The notes below the pieces were generated by a model. The model searched no databases, was not told the DNA's origin, and saw only the letters and a program-made list of their open reading frames with translations. Positions 40,630 to 49,636 of a stretch of DNA of 64,000 nt are shown here, one piece after another. The DNA is taken from positions 124,001 through 188,000 of the forward strand of contig NZ_JARXXP010000001.1 in the NCBI RefSeq assembly GCF_029893965.1, given 5' to 3'. How positions within the stretch are numbered: position 1 is the first letter of the stretch; each line of letters starts with the position of its first letter. The position numbers and the translations under genes are program-made. Source of the DNA: Paenibacillus sp. PastM-3. GTDB lineage: Bacteria > Bacillota > Bacilli > Paenibacillales > Paenibacillaceae.

Positions 40630-42339
40630 ATGCGCCAAAGCCAGCTTTTACTGACAACACTACGCGATGCACCTGCGGATGTGGAGACGGCAAGCCACCA
40701 GCTGCTGCTGCGTGCCGGCTATATCCGGATGCTCGCAGCAGGAATATACAGCTACCTGCCGCTGGGCCGCAGGGTGCTGCGCAATATTGAGAATATCGTC
40801 CGCGAGGAAATGGATGCCGCCGCTGCTCAGGAGGTGCTGCTGCCATCTTTGCTGCCGGCTGAGCTGTGGAAGGAGTCGGGACGATTCGAGCCATACGGCA
40901 AGGATCTGATGACCCTTATGGACCGTCATGAGCGTCAGTTTGTACTCGGCCCGACCCACGAAGAAGCAATAACAGCCCTGGTCCGGGGAGAGATCAGCTC
41001 CTACCGCAAGCTGCCGGTTACGCTCTATCAGGTTCAGACCAAATTCCGCGATGAACGCCGCCCGCGATCAGGTCTGCTGCGGGGCAGGGAGTTCCTGATG
41101 AAGGATGCTTATTCTTTTGACACGGACTGGGAAGGGCTGGATGCTGCATACAATCGAATGTTAAAGGCCTATGAACGCATCTTTACCCGTTGCGGGCTGA
41201 ACTTCAAAGCGGTTCAGGCTAATGCCGGTGCAATGGGCGGTGAGGGCGGAAATCACGAATTTATGGCGCTCGCGGAGGTTGGTGAGGACACACTCGCTGT
41301 ATGCTCGAGCTGCGATTATGCTGCTAATCTGGAGGAAGCCGAGGCGGGCAGGACGTTAAACGATACCGGTAGGGATCAGACCAGCGAGCCGGCCGCAGAG
41401 AAATTTCACACACCAGGGCTACGGACGATCGACCAGCTGCGGGAGCAGCTTCAGCTTGCACCGCACAGCATTATCAAAACACTGATCTACAGCGGGGACG
41501 GCACCCTATTTGCCGTGCTGGTCCGCGGGGATCATGAGGTGAATGAGCTCAAGCTTGCGGCTGTTGCGGGCGTTACCGCAGTGTCTCTCGCAGATAATGA
41601 AGCCGTCAGGGCAGCTGCCGGAGTAGAGAGCGGATATGTCGGGCCGGTCGGCCTGCAGCTGCCGATGATCATTGACAAAGCCGTGGCAGCGATGGAAAGC
41701 GGGATTGCAGGCGCAGGAGAAAGAGATTACCATCTGCGGAATGTGGTGCCTGGACGTGACTTTTTGCTTAAGCATGTGGCTGATATCAGAAACGCTGCCG
41801 AAGGGGAGACTTGCCCGAAATGCGGAAAGGGTGTATACCATTTTCATAAAGGAATCGAGATTGGCCACATCTTTAAGCTGGGTACAAGGTACAGCGAGAA
41901 GCTCGGAGCAGTCTTTCTGGATGCCTCAGGCAGAAACCAACCGATGATTATGGGCTGTTACGGCATTGGAATCTCCCGGCTGTTGGCAGCAGTTGCCGAA
42001 CAAAGCCATGATGATGAAGGCTTGCTCTGGCCAAAGGAGCTTGCGCCTTTCCAGGTGCATATCCTTCAAATGTCTGCTAAGGATCAGGAGCAGGCGCTGC
42101 TGGCTGAATCGTTATACAGTGAGCTAAATTGGGCAGGTATCGGGACACTTTTGGATGATCGGGATGAGCGGGCGGGGGTCAAATTTAAGGACGCCGGACT
42201 GATCGGCATTCCGGTCGTGCTGGTAGTCGGCAAGTCGGCCGGCGAAGGCAAGGTTGAATACTGGGACCGGAAGAGCGGTACGAAGGAGGTTATCTCCAGC
42301 AGGGAGGCTGTTTCCCGGATTGCAAGGAGAGCGAGATAA
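40630..42339 (+). CDS. proS: prolyl-tRNA synthetase, bacterial type with INS editing domain
   Basis: 569 residues, ATG at 40630 behind AGAGGAG. Class II motifs: 1 with RAGYIRMLAAGIYSYLPLGRRVL, 2 with YQVQTKFRDERRPRSGLLRGREFLMKDAYSF, 3 with GCYGIGISRLLAAVAEQ. The editing (INS/YbaK-like) insertion spans about 235-390 (IIKTLIYSGDGTLFAVLVRG). The C-terminal anticodon-binding domain has LDDRDERAGVKFKDADLIG-like residues (GLIGIP). Controlled by the T-box leader above. Confidence 0.97.
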   Translation: MRQSQLLLTTLRDAPADVETASHQLLLRAGYIRMLAAGIYSYLPLGRRVLRNIENIVREEMDAAAAQEVLLPSLLPAELWKESGRFEPYGKDLMTLMDRHERQFVLGPTHEEAITALVRGEISSYRKLPVTLYQVQTKFRDERRPRSGLLRGREFLMKDAYSFDTDWEGLDAAYNRMLKAYERIFTRCGLNFKAVQANAGAMGGEGGNHEFMALAEVGEDTLAVCSSCDYAANLEEAEAGRTLNDTGRDQTSEPAAEKFHTPGLRTIDQLREQLQLAPHSIIKTLIYSGDGTLFAVLVRGDHEVNELKLAAVAGVTAVSLADNEAVRAAAGVESGYVGPVGLQLPMIIDKAVAAMESGIAGAGERDYHLRNVVPGRDFLLKHVADIRNAAEGETCPKCGKGVYHFHKGIEIGHIFKLGTRYSEKLGAVFLDASGRNQPMIMGCYGIGISRLLAAVAEQSHDDEGLLWPKELAPFQVHILQMSAKDQEQALLAESLYSELNWAGIGTLLDDRDERAGVKFKDAGLIGIPVVLVVGKSAGEGKVEYWDRKSGTKEVISSREAVSRIARRAR

Positions 42340-42452
42340 AGGAGTCGCGGCAACATTCACATCATTCTCCAGGTAGAAGTTACTTATAAGAATTGTCTAC
42401 ATTCCAGCCCAATGACCCTAATGTTAGAATTTAGTTAAAGGGGGCTGGTTGT

Positions 42453-43028
42453 ATGAATATACCGGGGAATTACTTCTGGCAGGGCACGCTGGTCAGACTC
42501 AGAGCAACAAGGAGAAGTGACTGGGAAGTGTGGCGCGAAGAGCAGGAGGACAGTGAAGCTGTCCGGCTGATGGAATGGAGTGTTGAGCTGCCCAAGAATG
42601 AGGCGAATGAACTGGCGATGTCTGAGGAATATGATAACTTCAAGAGCGAAATACGCTGGATGTTTGCTGTTGAGACTTTTGATAATGTCTTGGTGGGCTT
42701 TGTAAATCTGAGTGCGCCGGATTATAAGAACGGTACATTCGGTATGTCCTTCTGTATGAACAGGCAGTATCGGCAGAACGGCTACGGGCTGGACGCGGCG
42801 CGGATTGTACTGAGGTATGCGTTTCATGAGCTGAGGCTGCAGAAATGCAACAGCGGCTGTGTCTCCGTCAACGCTGCATCCAGAGCGCTTCACCTGAAGC
42901 TGGGCTTCAAGGAAGAAGGCCTGCGGCGCAGAAGCATTTTTATGAACGGCCAGTATTATGATGATCTTATGCTTGGACTGCTGCGTGAAGAATTTGATGA
43001 GGCGGAAGAAATGCGGAGCAAATCTTAA
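42453..43028 (+). CDS. GNAT family N-acetyltransferase (RimJ/RimL-like)
   Basis: 191 residues, ATG at 42453 with GGGGG twelve bases and AAAGGGGGC upstream. Fold: LVRLRATRRSDWEVWREEQE start, acetyl-CoA site MNRQYRQNGYGLDAARIVLR (Q/R-x-x-G-x-G/A), and VNAASRALHLKLGFKEEGLRR, which are the family signatures. Acyl acceptor unknown; RimJ/L proteins acetylate ribosomal N-termini, but most relatives have small-molecule substrates. Isolated between proS and topB, with its own terminator. Confidence 0.9.
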   Translation: MNIPGNYFWQGTLVRLRATRRSDWEVWREEQEDSEAVRLMEWSVELPKNEANELAMSEEYDNFKSEIRWMFAVETFDNVLVGFVNLSAPDYKNGTFGMSFCMNRQYRQNGYGLDAARIVLRYAFHELRLQKCNSGCVSVNAASRALHLKLGFKEEGLRRRSIFMNGQYYDDLMLGLLREEFDEAEEMRSKS

Positions 43029-43048
43029 TATATTTTCATCAAAAAATT

Positions 43049-43090
43049 TGGAGTGCTTCCGGTGTAAGCTGGCGGCAACTCCATTTTTTT
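43049..43090 (+). terminator. intrinsic terminator after the acetyltransferase gene
   Basis: TGGAGT / ACTCCA enclosing a GC-rich inner stem, then T7. Confidence 0.85.
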
Positions 43091-43231
43091 AGCACTGCAT
43101 ATGGGTTAAAAAGAGAAGATCGTACTTTTTTGCTGAGTCACTTCTATTAATAGCAGGTAATTATTTTTGCAAAATGGTATAATAAAAAACTGGACGTGTT
43201 TTGGAACAACGATAGGTAAGGAGCGATATTT

Positions 43232-45532
43232 TTGAAAACACTCATTATTGCGGAGAAACCGGACATGGGGCGGAATATCGCCGCCGCAATAGAACCGAAA
43301 GCCAAAAACTACCGTTCCTATTTAGAAGGGGAGCAGTACATCATCACCTGGGCGATCGGACATCTGATTGGGCTTGCCGAGCCGGAAGCTTATGATGGCA
43401 AATACAAAAAGTGGAACATTAACGATCTGCCGATTATACCCGACCAGTTCAAGCTGGTGCCGAATGCGCGCACAATTGATCAGCTGAAGGTGATCGGCGA
43501 GCTGGCCAAACGCAGCAACTTGCTGGTCAACTCCTGTGACGCCGGGCGGGAGGGGCAGCATATTTTCTCGCTGATTCAGCGGCATTTGAAGCTCAGCCAG
43601 CCGGTAAAACGGCTGTGGATATCGGACCTGACACCGGAGACAATCCGCAAAGGCTTTCAGGAGCTGAAGGACGGCTCGGAGTATGAAAATCTGACCAAAG
43701 CGGCCAGAGCGCGCAGTGAGGCTGATTGGCTGATCGGGATGAACGGCTCACGCGCTTTTACTACGAAGCATAATGTGCTGCTGTCCGTCGGCCGCGTGCA
43801 GACGCCCGTGCTGGCGCTGATCTACGACCGGCAAAAGACGATTGAGGCGTTTTCGTCGCTGAAATTTTTTGAGGTCGAGGGCCATTTTACACAGAATGAG
43901 GTTGTCTATAAAGGCATGTGGCAGGGGGACCGCCTGACCGACAAGGAGAAGGCTAATGCGCTCGCAGCCAAGGTCAAAGGCAAACCCGGAAGGATTGCTT
44001 CCTATGAGGTTAAGGATACGAAAGAGTATCCCAACAAGCTGTATGATCTGACGCTGCTGCAGCGTGAAGCGAACGGGAAATACGCATTTTCCGCCAAAAA
44101 AACGCTGGATATCGCCCAGGCGCTCTACGAAAAGCACAAGGTCATTTCGTACCCCCGGACGAATTCCAACTATGTTACCGAGCAGAACATTCCGGAGATG
44201 CACAAGACGCTGAATGCGCTGCAGGGTACCTCTTACGATGAGCTGGTTAAAGGCGCCAACCGCAGCCTGGTCCATAAAGGCAATAAATTTGTCTGCAATC
44301 CGTCCAAGGTGGAAGACCACCATGCGATTCTGCCGACCAACCGCAAGGCTTCGGGGCTGAGTGCGGATGAGGCGAAATTATATGATCTGATTGTGCGCCG
44401 TTTCTTGTCGCAGTTCTATCCGGCCGCCGAGTATAAGGTACACACTGTCATTACTGAGGTGGAAGGCGAGAGCTTCAAGACTACGGTCAAGGAGCTGCTG
44501 AGTCTGGGCTGGAAGGTGATCTATGCCGACCAGAAGAAGGATAAGGCGAAGCCGTCCAAAGGAAAAGGCAAGGATGAGGAGGAGGAAGAGGAGATCGAAG
44601 TGAACGAGCCGTTCTCTATCTCCCCTGCGGATGAAGTGCTGTGCAGCGATGCGGTCGTCAAAGAGAAGGATACGCAGCCGCCCAAGCACTACACCGAAGG
44701 CACCCTGCTCAAAGCGATGGAAAGCGCGGGCAAGCAGATTGAGGATGAGGAGCTGCGCGATGCGATGAAGGATTCCGGACTCGGAACTCCGGCAACCCGG
44801 GCGGCTACCATAGAGCGGCTGAAAAATGTCGGCTACGTCGAAATGCAGGGTAAAAAGATTGCTATCACCCAGAAGGGGCGGACGGCGATCGAACTGATCC
44901 GCGGAGCGGGCATCGAGCTGCTGACCTCACCGGAGATGACCGGGCAATGGGAACGGCGGCTTAATGAAATCGCCAGAGGCACGGCGGCAGACGGGCAGTT
45001 CATGGAGAACGTGAAGCGCTTCGCTTCCATGATCGTCGACAAGGTGAAGGTCCAGTCCCGTGCGGCCAAAACCTCCTTTGAAGGCGAGACGCCTTCAGTA
45101 CGGTCCGGCTCCAGAGGCCGGGGCAGCGGTTCTGCTTCCAAGGATGGCGCGGACAAGCCGGCCGGCGGTACACGCAAACGCAGCAGTGCCGGCGACGGCG
45201 GGGCTGGCGCCAAGCCGGCCGGAGCAAGAGCGGCGAAGCCCGCAGAGCAGGGGGACGGCGGGCCGAAGATTATCGGCAGCTGCCCCCGTCCGGGCTGCGG
45301 CGGCACCATCTTCATGGGCCGCAAGGGCTACGGCTGCTCCCATTACAAAGAGGGCTGCAAGTTTGTCATCTGGAAGGAAACCCACGGCCGTACGCTGACG
45401 GACACCCAGGTTAAGGCGCTGATTGAGAAGGGGAAGACCGGCAAGCTGAAGCTGGCTGCCGAGGACGGCTCGCCGCTGGAAGGCAAGCTGGTGTTAGCGA
45501 ATATGGATACGGGACAGCTTAGTGTAGAATAA
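43232..45532 (+). CDS. topB: DNA topoisomerase III
   Basis: 766 residues, TTG start at 43232, AAGGAG eight bases upstream. Type IA topoisomerase that decatenates and relaxes DNA. Toprim domain at the N-terminus (LIIAEKPDMGRNIAAAI and SCDAGREGQ, where D-x-x-x-G binds metal), catalytic Tyr307 in VISYPRTNSNYV, and GTPATRAATIERL. An acidic low-complexity insert (DEEEEEEIEVNE, near residue 445-460) and a C-terminal extension (about 610-690, Ser/Gly/Lys/Ala-rich) lead to one zinc-ribbon-like module CPRPGCGG plus CSHYKEGCKF. Longer than B. subtilis TopB (about 727). Confidence 0.95.
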   Translation: MKTLIIAEKPDMGRNIAAAIEPKAKNYRSYLEGEQYIITWAIGHLIGLAEPEAYDGKYKKWNINDLPIIPDQFKLVPNARTIDQLKVIGELAKRSNLLVNSCDAGREGQHIFSLIQRHLKLSQPVKRLWISDLTPETIRKGFQELKDGSEYENLTKAARARSEADWLIGMNGSRAFTTKHNVLLSVGRVQTPVLALIYDRQKTIEAFSSLKFFEVEGHFTQNEVVYKGMWQGDRLTDKEKANALAAKVKGKPGRIASYEVKDTKEYPNKLYDLTLLQREANGKYAFSAKKTLDIAQALYEKHKVISYPRTNSNYVTEQNIPEMHKTLNALQGTSYDELVKGANRSLVHKGNKFVCNPSKVEDHHAILPTNRKASGLSADEAKLYDLIVRRFLSQFYPAAEYKVHTVITEVEGESFKTTVKELLSLGWKVIYADQKKDKAKPSKGKGKDEEEEEEIEVNEPFSISPADEVLCSDAVVKEKDTQPPKHYTEGTLLKAMESAGKQIEDEELRDAMKDSGLGTPATRAATIERLKNVGYVEMQGKKIAITQKGRTAIELIRGAGIELLTSPEMTGQWERRLNEIARGTAADGQFMENVKRFASMIVDKVKVQSRAAKTSFEGETPSVRSGSRGRGSGSASKDGADKPAGGTRKRSSAGDGGAGAKPAGARAAKPAEQGDGGPKIIGSCPRPGCGGTIFMGRKGYGCSHYKEGCKFVIWKETHGRTLTDTQVKALIEKGKTGKLKLAAEDGSPLEGKLVLANMDTGQLSVE

Positions 45533-45563
45533 TGCCGCACTGTTTATGCAGGCACCACGAATA

Positions 45564-45619
45564 AAAAGAGGATGCAGCCTGACCGCGGGATCTCCCGGCA
45601 GGCTGCATCCTCCTCTTTT
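45564..45619. terminator. bidirectional terminator between topB and the BdbD-like gene
   Basis: A very long stem (AAAAGAGGATGCAGCCTG with its complement, two extra bases) contains an inner CGGG / CCCG pairing. A and T tracts are on both sides. Confidence 0.9.
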
Positions 45620-45633
45620 GGATACATATATGC

Positions 45634-46395
45634 TTATTTCGCTGAATCAGCCAGACTGCCCTCAATGGCGGCCGTAAGCCCCTCATATGAGGAATCCGGC
45701 AACAGAACACCGTTCACCATAAATTTGGGAGTGCCGTTAACACCATAAGCTCCGGCAATCTTGAAATCTTCCTTAACATCATACATGTAGGTATGATTCT
45801 TCACATCCTGCTCGAACCGGGCATAGTCTATGCCTTCGATGTTGTCTTTGACAAACTGAAGGATGAACTTCTGGGTGGCCCAAATGGTACTCTCATCACC
45901 CTGATTGGCGTAGAGCTCATGAACATATTCCCAGAACTTCTCGTTGCTCTGCTTATAGATTGCTTCTCCGGCGCTGGCAGCCAGGTAAGAGTCGCGGTCA
46001 ATGAAAGCGAAGTTCATGAAATAGAGTTCCGCTTTTCCGGTGTCCACGTAGTCTTTAATGAAGATATCCAGATTGGCTTCGGTCCATTTCTTGCAGGCCG
46101 GGCATTTGAAATCGGCGAACTCAATGACCTTGACCTTGGCGTCCGGACTGCCCAGATGCGGCTGCTTCTCAACCTTCAGGCCGTCAACGACAATTGTACC
46201 TTTGACATCCGTATAGTTAGGCAGACCCTCGAGCACATTCTCCTCTTTGGATTTGCCGTATGTAAGGACATAGATAAGTACAATTGCCAGAATGACCGCG
46301 ATGATACCAAGCAGCATGGGCAGCAGCCGGGAGCCGGCGGTCTTCCGGGCAGACTGCTTATTCGGTGTGCGGTTAAGATTTGCTTGCTTGTTCAT
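45634..46395 (-). CDS. membrane-anchored DsbA/BdbD-like thiol-disulfide oxidoreductase
   Basis: 253 residues from MNKQANLNRT (46395, AGGAGG eight bases upstream). One N-terminal membrane helix (about 23-46, LLPMLLGIIAVILAIVLIYVL) places the rest outside the cell. The DsbA-like thioredoxin fold has active site CPAC in VIEFADFKCPACKKW and cis-Pro in GVNGTPKFMVNG. In Bacillus, BdbD introduces disulfides into exported proteins. The BdbC partner (membrane quinone reductase) is not adjacent, so the redox partner is unknown. Confidence 0.9.
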   Translation of the reverse strand: MNKQANLNRTPNKQSARKTAGSRLLPMLLGIIAVILAIVLIYVLTYGKSKEENVLEGLPNYTDVKGTIVVDGLKVEKQPHLGSPDAKVKVIEFADFKCPACKKWTEANLDIFIKDYVDTGKAELYFMNFAFIDRDSYLAASAGEAIYKQSNEKFWEYVHELYANQGDESTIWATQKFILQFVKDNIEGIDYARFEQDVKNHTYMYDVKEDFKIAGAYGVNGTPKFMVNGVLLPDSSYEGLTAAIEGSLADSAK

Positions 46396-46495
46396 TCCGA
46401 ACCTCCTGAATGAGATGAAAAATCTACTCAAACAGTATAAACACTGCAGCTGCCGGATGCCTATGGCATTTGTAACAGGGGGCCTGCCTGTATGA

Positions 46496-47248
46496 TCAGC
46501 CGTGGCTTTTCAGCTTGGAAGCCGTCCGGATAACCGGCGGTACCTCGCTGATGGAGGAGATTGTCATGACCGAATGCTGCATCTCCCGCTGAAGCTCAAT
46601 GAGGTTATACAGCCACTCATTCTGCTGCTTCAGATAGATGCTGTTAATGCCGGCGGTCAAGGCCGGAAGCACATCGGTGCGCAGGGAATTGCCGATCATC
46701 CAGGTGCGCTTGCGTTCAAACGGATGGGACATCAGAATATTTTCCAGTGATTCAATATTTTTATGCTGGCGGATAAAGATCCGGTCGTCAAAATAGACAC
46801 CGAGCTTCATCTGATCAATTTTGCGCTGCTGGATGGTGTCATCTCCGCCAGTGTACAGGTAGAGGTTATGCCCGTCATGCTTTAGCGCATCGAGGGTTTC
46901 CACCATGCCGGGATACGCCTCGACCTCCTGGTCGTAGACGCTCAGCCCGAGCTTCATTAATTGCTGCTCATGATAAGGATCGGCAGTCCGGTTATATTTG
47001 GCACAGAAAAAGCGGTAGGTGGCGATCAGCGATTTGGGGAAGTTGTCGCTGGCCAGTCCGCTGGTGCTGACGGTTTCCACATCGATTTCCACTTGTTTGC
47101 TGCGGAATTCTCCGGTTGTCGGGCCATATTCCCCGAACCATTCGGACATCAGCTCGAAATACTGCCCCAGAATAAGGTCAAAATATTTGTTGCAGTGTAC
47201 CAGGGTGTCGTCCAGATCAAAAATTACTTGTTGCGGCAAATACTTCAT
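46496..47248 (-). CDS. HAD family hydrolase
   Basis: 250 residues from MKYLPQQVIFDLDDTLVHCN (47248, AGGAG eight bases upstream). Motif I VIFDLDDTLVHC (Asp10, Asp12), motif II NLYLYTGGDD (the usual Ser/Thr is T), motif III near RQHKNIESLENIL, motif IV WMIGNSLRTDVLPAL. The cap is large (about 20-110). The phosphatase subgroup is unclear. It lies 55 bases downstream of the ArsR-like regulator gene on the same strand, probably in one transcript. Confidence 0.9.
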   Translation of the reverse strand: MKYLPQQVIFDLDDTLVHCNKYFDLILGQYFELMSEWFGEYGPTTGEFRSKQVEIDVETVSTSGLASDNFPKSLIATYRFFCAKYNRTADPYHEQQLMKLGLSVYDQEVEAYPGMVETLDALKHDGHNLYLYTGGDDTIQQRKIDQMKLGVYFDDRIFIRQHKNIESLENILMSHPFERKRTWMIGNSLRTDVLPALTAGINSIYLKQQNEWLYNLIELQREMQHSVMTISSISEVPPVIRTASKLKSHG

Positions 47249-47303
47249 AACGCTCACTCCTAAGCCTGTAAGTTTGTCAGCAATCTCTTTTTTTGAATTG
47301 TTA

Positions 47304-48227
47304 TTATAAACGAATATAGGACTCAAGGAACATCTGCAGATCCGATGCGCCGTCCGGACGGACACTGTAGCGTTCATTGCCTTCGCCTTCACTGCCCAAA
47401 TGAACCCGCAGCAGGCCGGCTACTCGTAGCATCAGCAGATGATGCATCATGATGTCACTCGTCTGGCCCAGCACAGACTGAAGCTCCCACAGCGTTTTGG
47501 GTTCATGAGCCGCGTAGCGCAGCAGCCGGAGCCGGGTGGGATCAGACAGTGCTTTGGTCAGGCGCAGCAGAACGGTAGGGGGCTCATCCTCATTGTCGGA
47601 CGGGACATCTACAGGATACTGGATTATCATGAGTGTATTATAGAAGCAATACATATTGATCGGCCGGTTATGAATGGTCGGCAGCAGCACAACCGTCTGC
47701 AGATCAGGAATATCCTCGATGACTACACCTCCTGAAGCATACTCAATCAGCGCTGCTGAACCCATTTTGCTCTCGAGCAGCTTTTTCTCCGACGCGTCCT
47801 CGATCAGGAGAGGCAGCAGCTTCTGCTCGACATGGCGGAAATACTGCTCATACCACAGCCGCAGGAGCGGTGGATAATCCCGCTTGATCCGTTCGCATTC
47901 ATGAATTGTAAAATTTGGGAATAGCGGAGCAGTCTGCTCAAAGCACGCTTCCAGTGACTGCATTTCCAGTTCATCCAGGAACTGCAGCACCTTCGATGCA
48001 GGCCGGCGGCGGTAAGCCCAGACGTACAGGACATCATAATCGGTAAAAGGCCATTCGGCTGCCTGCCTGAGCGCGGATACCTGCTGCGGAGGAATGCGGC
48101 CGTCTATATCGCGGATCCAGTCAGGACCGATGTCCAGGTTGGAAATCCATTTCCTTGTTACATATAACATGAAACTGTCGATCAGTTCATAGACAGGCGA
48201 GACATCAATTTTGAGTTCATAAGTCAT
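47304..48227 (-). CDS. ArsR-type winged-helix regulator with large N-terminal domain
   Basis: 307 residues from MTYELKIDVSPVYELIDSFM (48227, GGGGGTG ten bases upstream). The C-terminal part (about 215-305) is an ArsR-like winged helix: LTKALSDPTRLRLLRYAAHE, LWELQSVLGQTSDIMMHHLL (recognition helix) and VAGLLRVH. The first 210 residues form a helical sensor-like domain (GPDWIRDIDGRIPP; PLLRLWYEQYFRHVEQKLL) of the type often found on Bacillales ArsR proteins; no metal-binding Cys cluster is seen. Divergent from an MFS transporter gene, a likely target. Confidence 0.88.
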   Translation of the reverse strand: MTYELKIDVSPVYELIDSFMLYVTRKWISNLDIGPDWIRDIDGRIPPQQVSALRQAAEWPFTDYDVLYVWAYRRRPASKVLQFLDELEMQSLEACFEQTAPLFPNFTIHECERIKRDYPPLLRLWYEQYFRHVEQKLLPLLIEDASEKKLLESKMGSAALIEYASGGVVIEDIPDLQTVVLLPTIHNRPINMYCFYNTLMIIQYPVDVPSDNEDEPPTVLLRLTKALSDPTRLRLLRYAAHEPKTLWELQSVLGQTSDIMMHHLLMLRVAGLLRVHLGSEGEGNERYSVRPDGASDLQMFLESYIRL

Positions 48228-48272
48228 GAAGCTTGCACCCCCAGGAAATCGGTCACTTCTATATATTATCTC

Positions 48273-48301
48273 TTGTTTTGAAGAAGGTTGTCCACTATAA
48301 T
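48273..48301 (+). promoter_or_regulatory. promoter of the MFS transporter gene
   Basis: TTGTTT, 17-bp spacer, TATAAT. On the other strand a TGGACA...GATAAT pair for the regulator gene overlaps it, so the two divergent promoters face each other. Confidence 0.6.
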
Positions 48302-48370
48302 GTTCCATGTTTGCCTGCAGGGCAGCTTTTGTCCGCATTTGCCTGATAAACGTTCAAGGAGGATTCACCT

Positions 48371-49546
48371 GTGTCAGACCAGCTTTTGCTTAAACGTTCC
48401 AACAGTAAACTGAATTATTTTATTCTCATTACCGTCATTATTGCCGCAGGCCTGAGCCAGGGGCTTCTGCTGCCGGTGCTCTCGATTCTGCTTGAACAAA
48501 AAGGGGTTTCCTCCTCGCTCAACGGACTGAATGCCGCAGCACTTTATGTCGGCTCGTTCGCAATGACTCTTGTTGCTGAACGTGTGCTCGGAGCTATAGG
48601 CTTTAAGAGACTGATAGCCGCCGGCATCAGCCTTGTCCTGGTAACGCTGCTGCTGTTCCCGCTGCTGCCGGGAATCAAGGTCTGGTTCATCCTGCGCCTG
48701 CTGGTCGGCATTGGCGACTCGGCGATTAATTATGCCGCCCAGCTCTGGGTGCTGCTGATGGCACCTGCAGAGCACAGGGGGCGCAATCTCTCACTCTACG
48801 GAATGTCCTACGGACTGGGCTTCAGCCTGGGCCCGGCCGGCATCAGCCTGCTGCGCTTCGGCGAGGCCGCTCCTTTTCTGATCCTGGCCGGGTTATTTAT
48901 GCTCGCGCTCCTCTTGGTGCTGTTCAAGCTGCCGAACTCCCGGCCTGACAAAGTAGAGCACAGTGAGGGGCAGGCCCGCCGGTTCGGCCGCAGCTACAGT
49001 CTGGCCTGGTACGCGTTGATTCCGGCGCTGCTGTATGGTTATATGGAAGCGAGCCTGAACAGCAACTTCCCGGTCTACGGGCTGCGTTCCGGGTTCACGA
49101 CAGACCAGATCGCCACCCTGCTGCCGTTCGCGGGCATCGGAGGCCTGCTGCTCCAGCTGCCCCTGGGCTTGTGGAGCGACGAGTACGGACGGAAAAAAAT
49201 CCTGATTTTTGCCGGCACTGCCGGCGGTCTGGCCTTTACGCTGCTCCCGCTTGCGGGCGGGCATTTTGTATTTACGCTGCTGCTGCTGCTGGCAGCCGGC
49301 GGCCTGGTCGGCTCCTTCTTCTCGCTGGGGCTCAGCTATGCCGCAGACATCCTGCCGCGTAATCTGCTGCCTGCAGCCAATGTCGTTTCTTCTTTTCATT
49401 TCAGTATAGGCAGCATTATCGGGCCGGGCATCGGAGGCCTGCTGCTTGAATTCGGCTGGGGCAGCGGTGTATTCGTGCTGCTTGGCGGTTTCTATATTTT
49501 GTTCGGGCTGACCGGGTTATTATTCTCGCCACAGCAGATGAATTGA
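48371..49546 (+). CDS. MFS transporter, 12 transmembrane helices
   Basis: 391 residues, GTG start at 48371 with AAGGAGG eight bases upstream. Twelve hydrophobic segments with a central loop rich in charged residues (about 195-210, RPDKVEHSEGQARRFG). The loop 2-3 motif is seen in degenerate form and a second copy is GLWSDEYGRKKIL (about 260-272), a clean MFS motif. Inner-membrane efflux or uptake pump with unknown substrate. Divergent from the ArsR-like gene; Bacillales relatives are often annotated as drug or metabolite exporters. Confidence 0.92.
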   Translation: MSDQLLLKRSNSKLNYFILITVIIAAGLSQGLLLPVLSILLEQKGVSSSLNGLNAAALYVGSFAMTLVAERVLGAIGFKRLIAAGISLVLVTLLLFPLLPGIKVWFILRLLVGIGDSAINYAAQLWVLLMAPAEHRGRNLSLYGMSYGLGFSLGPAGISLLRFGEAAPFLILAGLFMLALLLVLFKLPNSRPDKVEHSEGQARRFGRSYSLAWYALIPALLYGYMEASLNSNFPVYGLRSGFTTDQIATLLPFAGIGGLLLQLPLGLWSDEYGRKKILIFAGTAGGLAFTLLPLAGGHFVFTLLLLLAAGGLVGSFFSLGLSYAADILPRNLLPAANVVSSFHFSIGSIIGPGIGGLLLEFGWGSGVFVLLGGFYILFGLTGLLFSPQQMN

Positions 49547-49636
49547 GGTAAAATAAGAACGGATGTGCGCATGGAAATGGATCCCGCTTTCAGAGTACAC
49601 TATAGAGTAGAGACGTAAACAGGGAGAGGCTGAACT

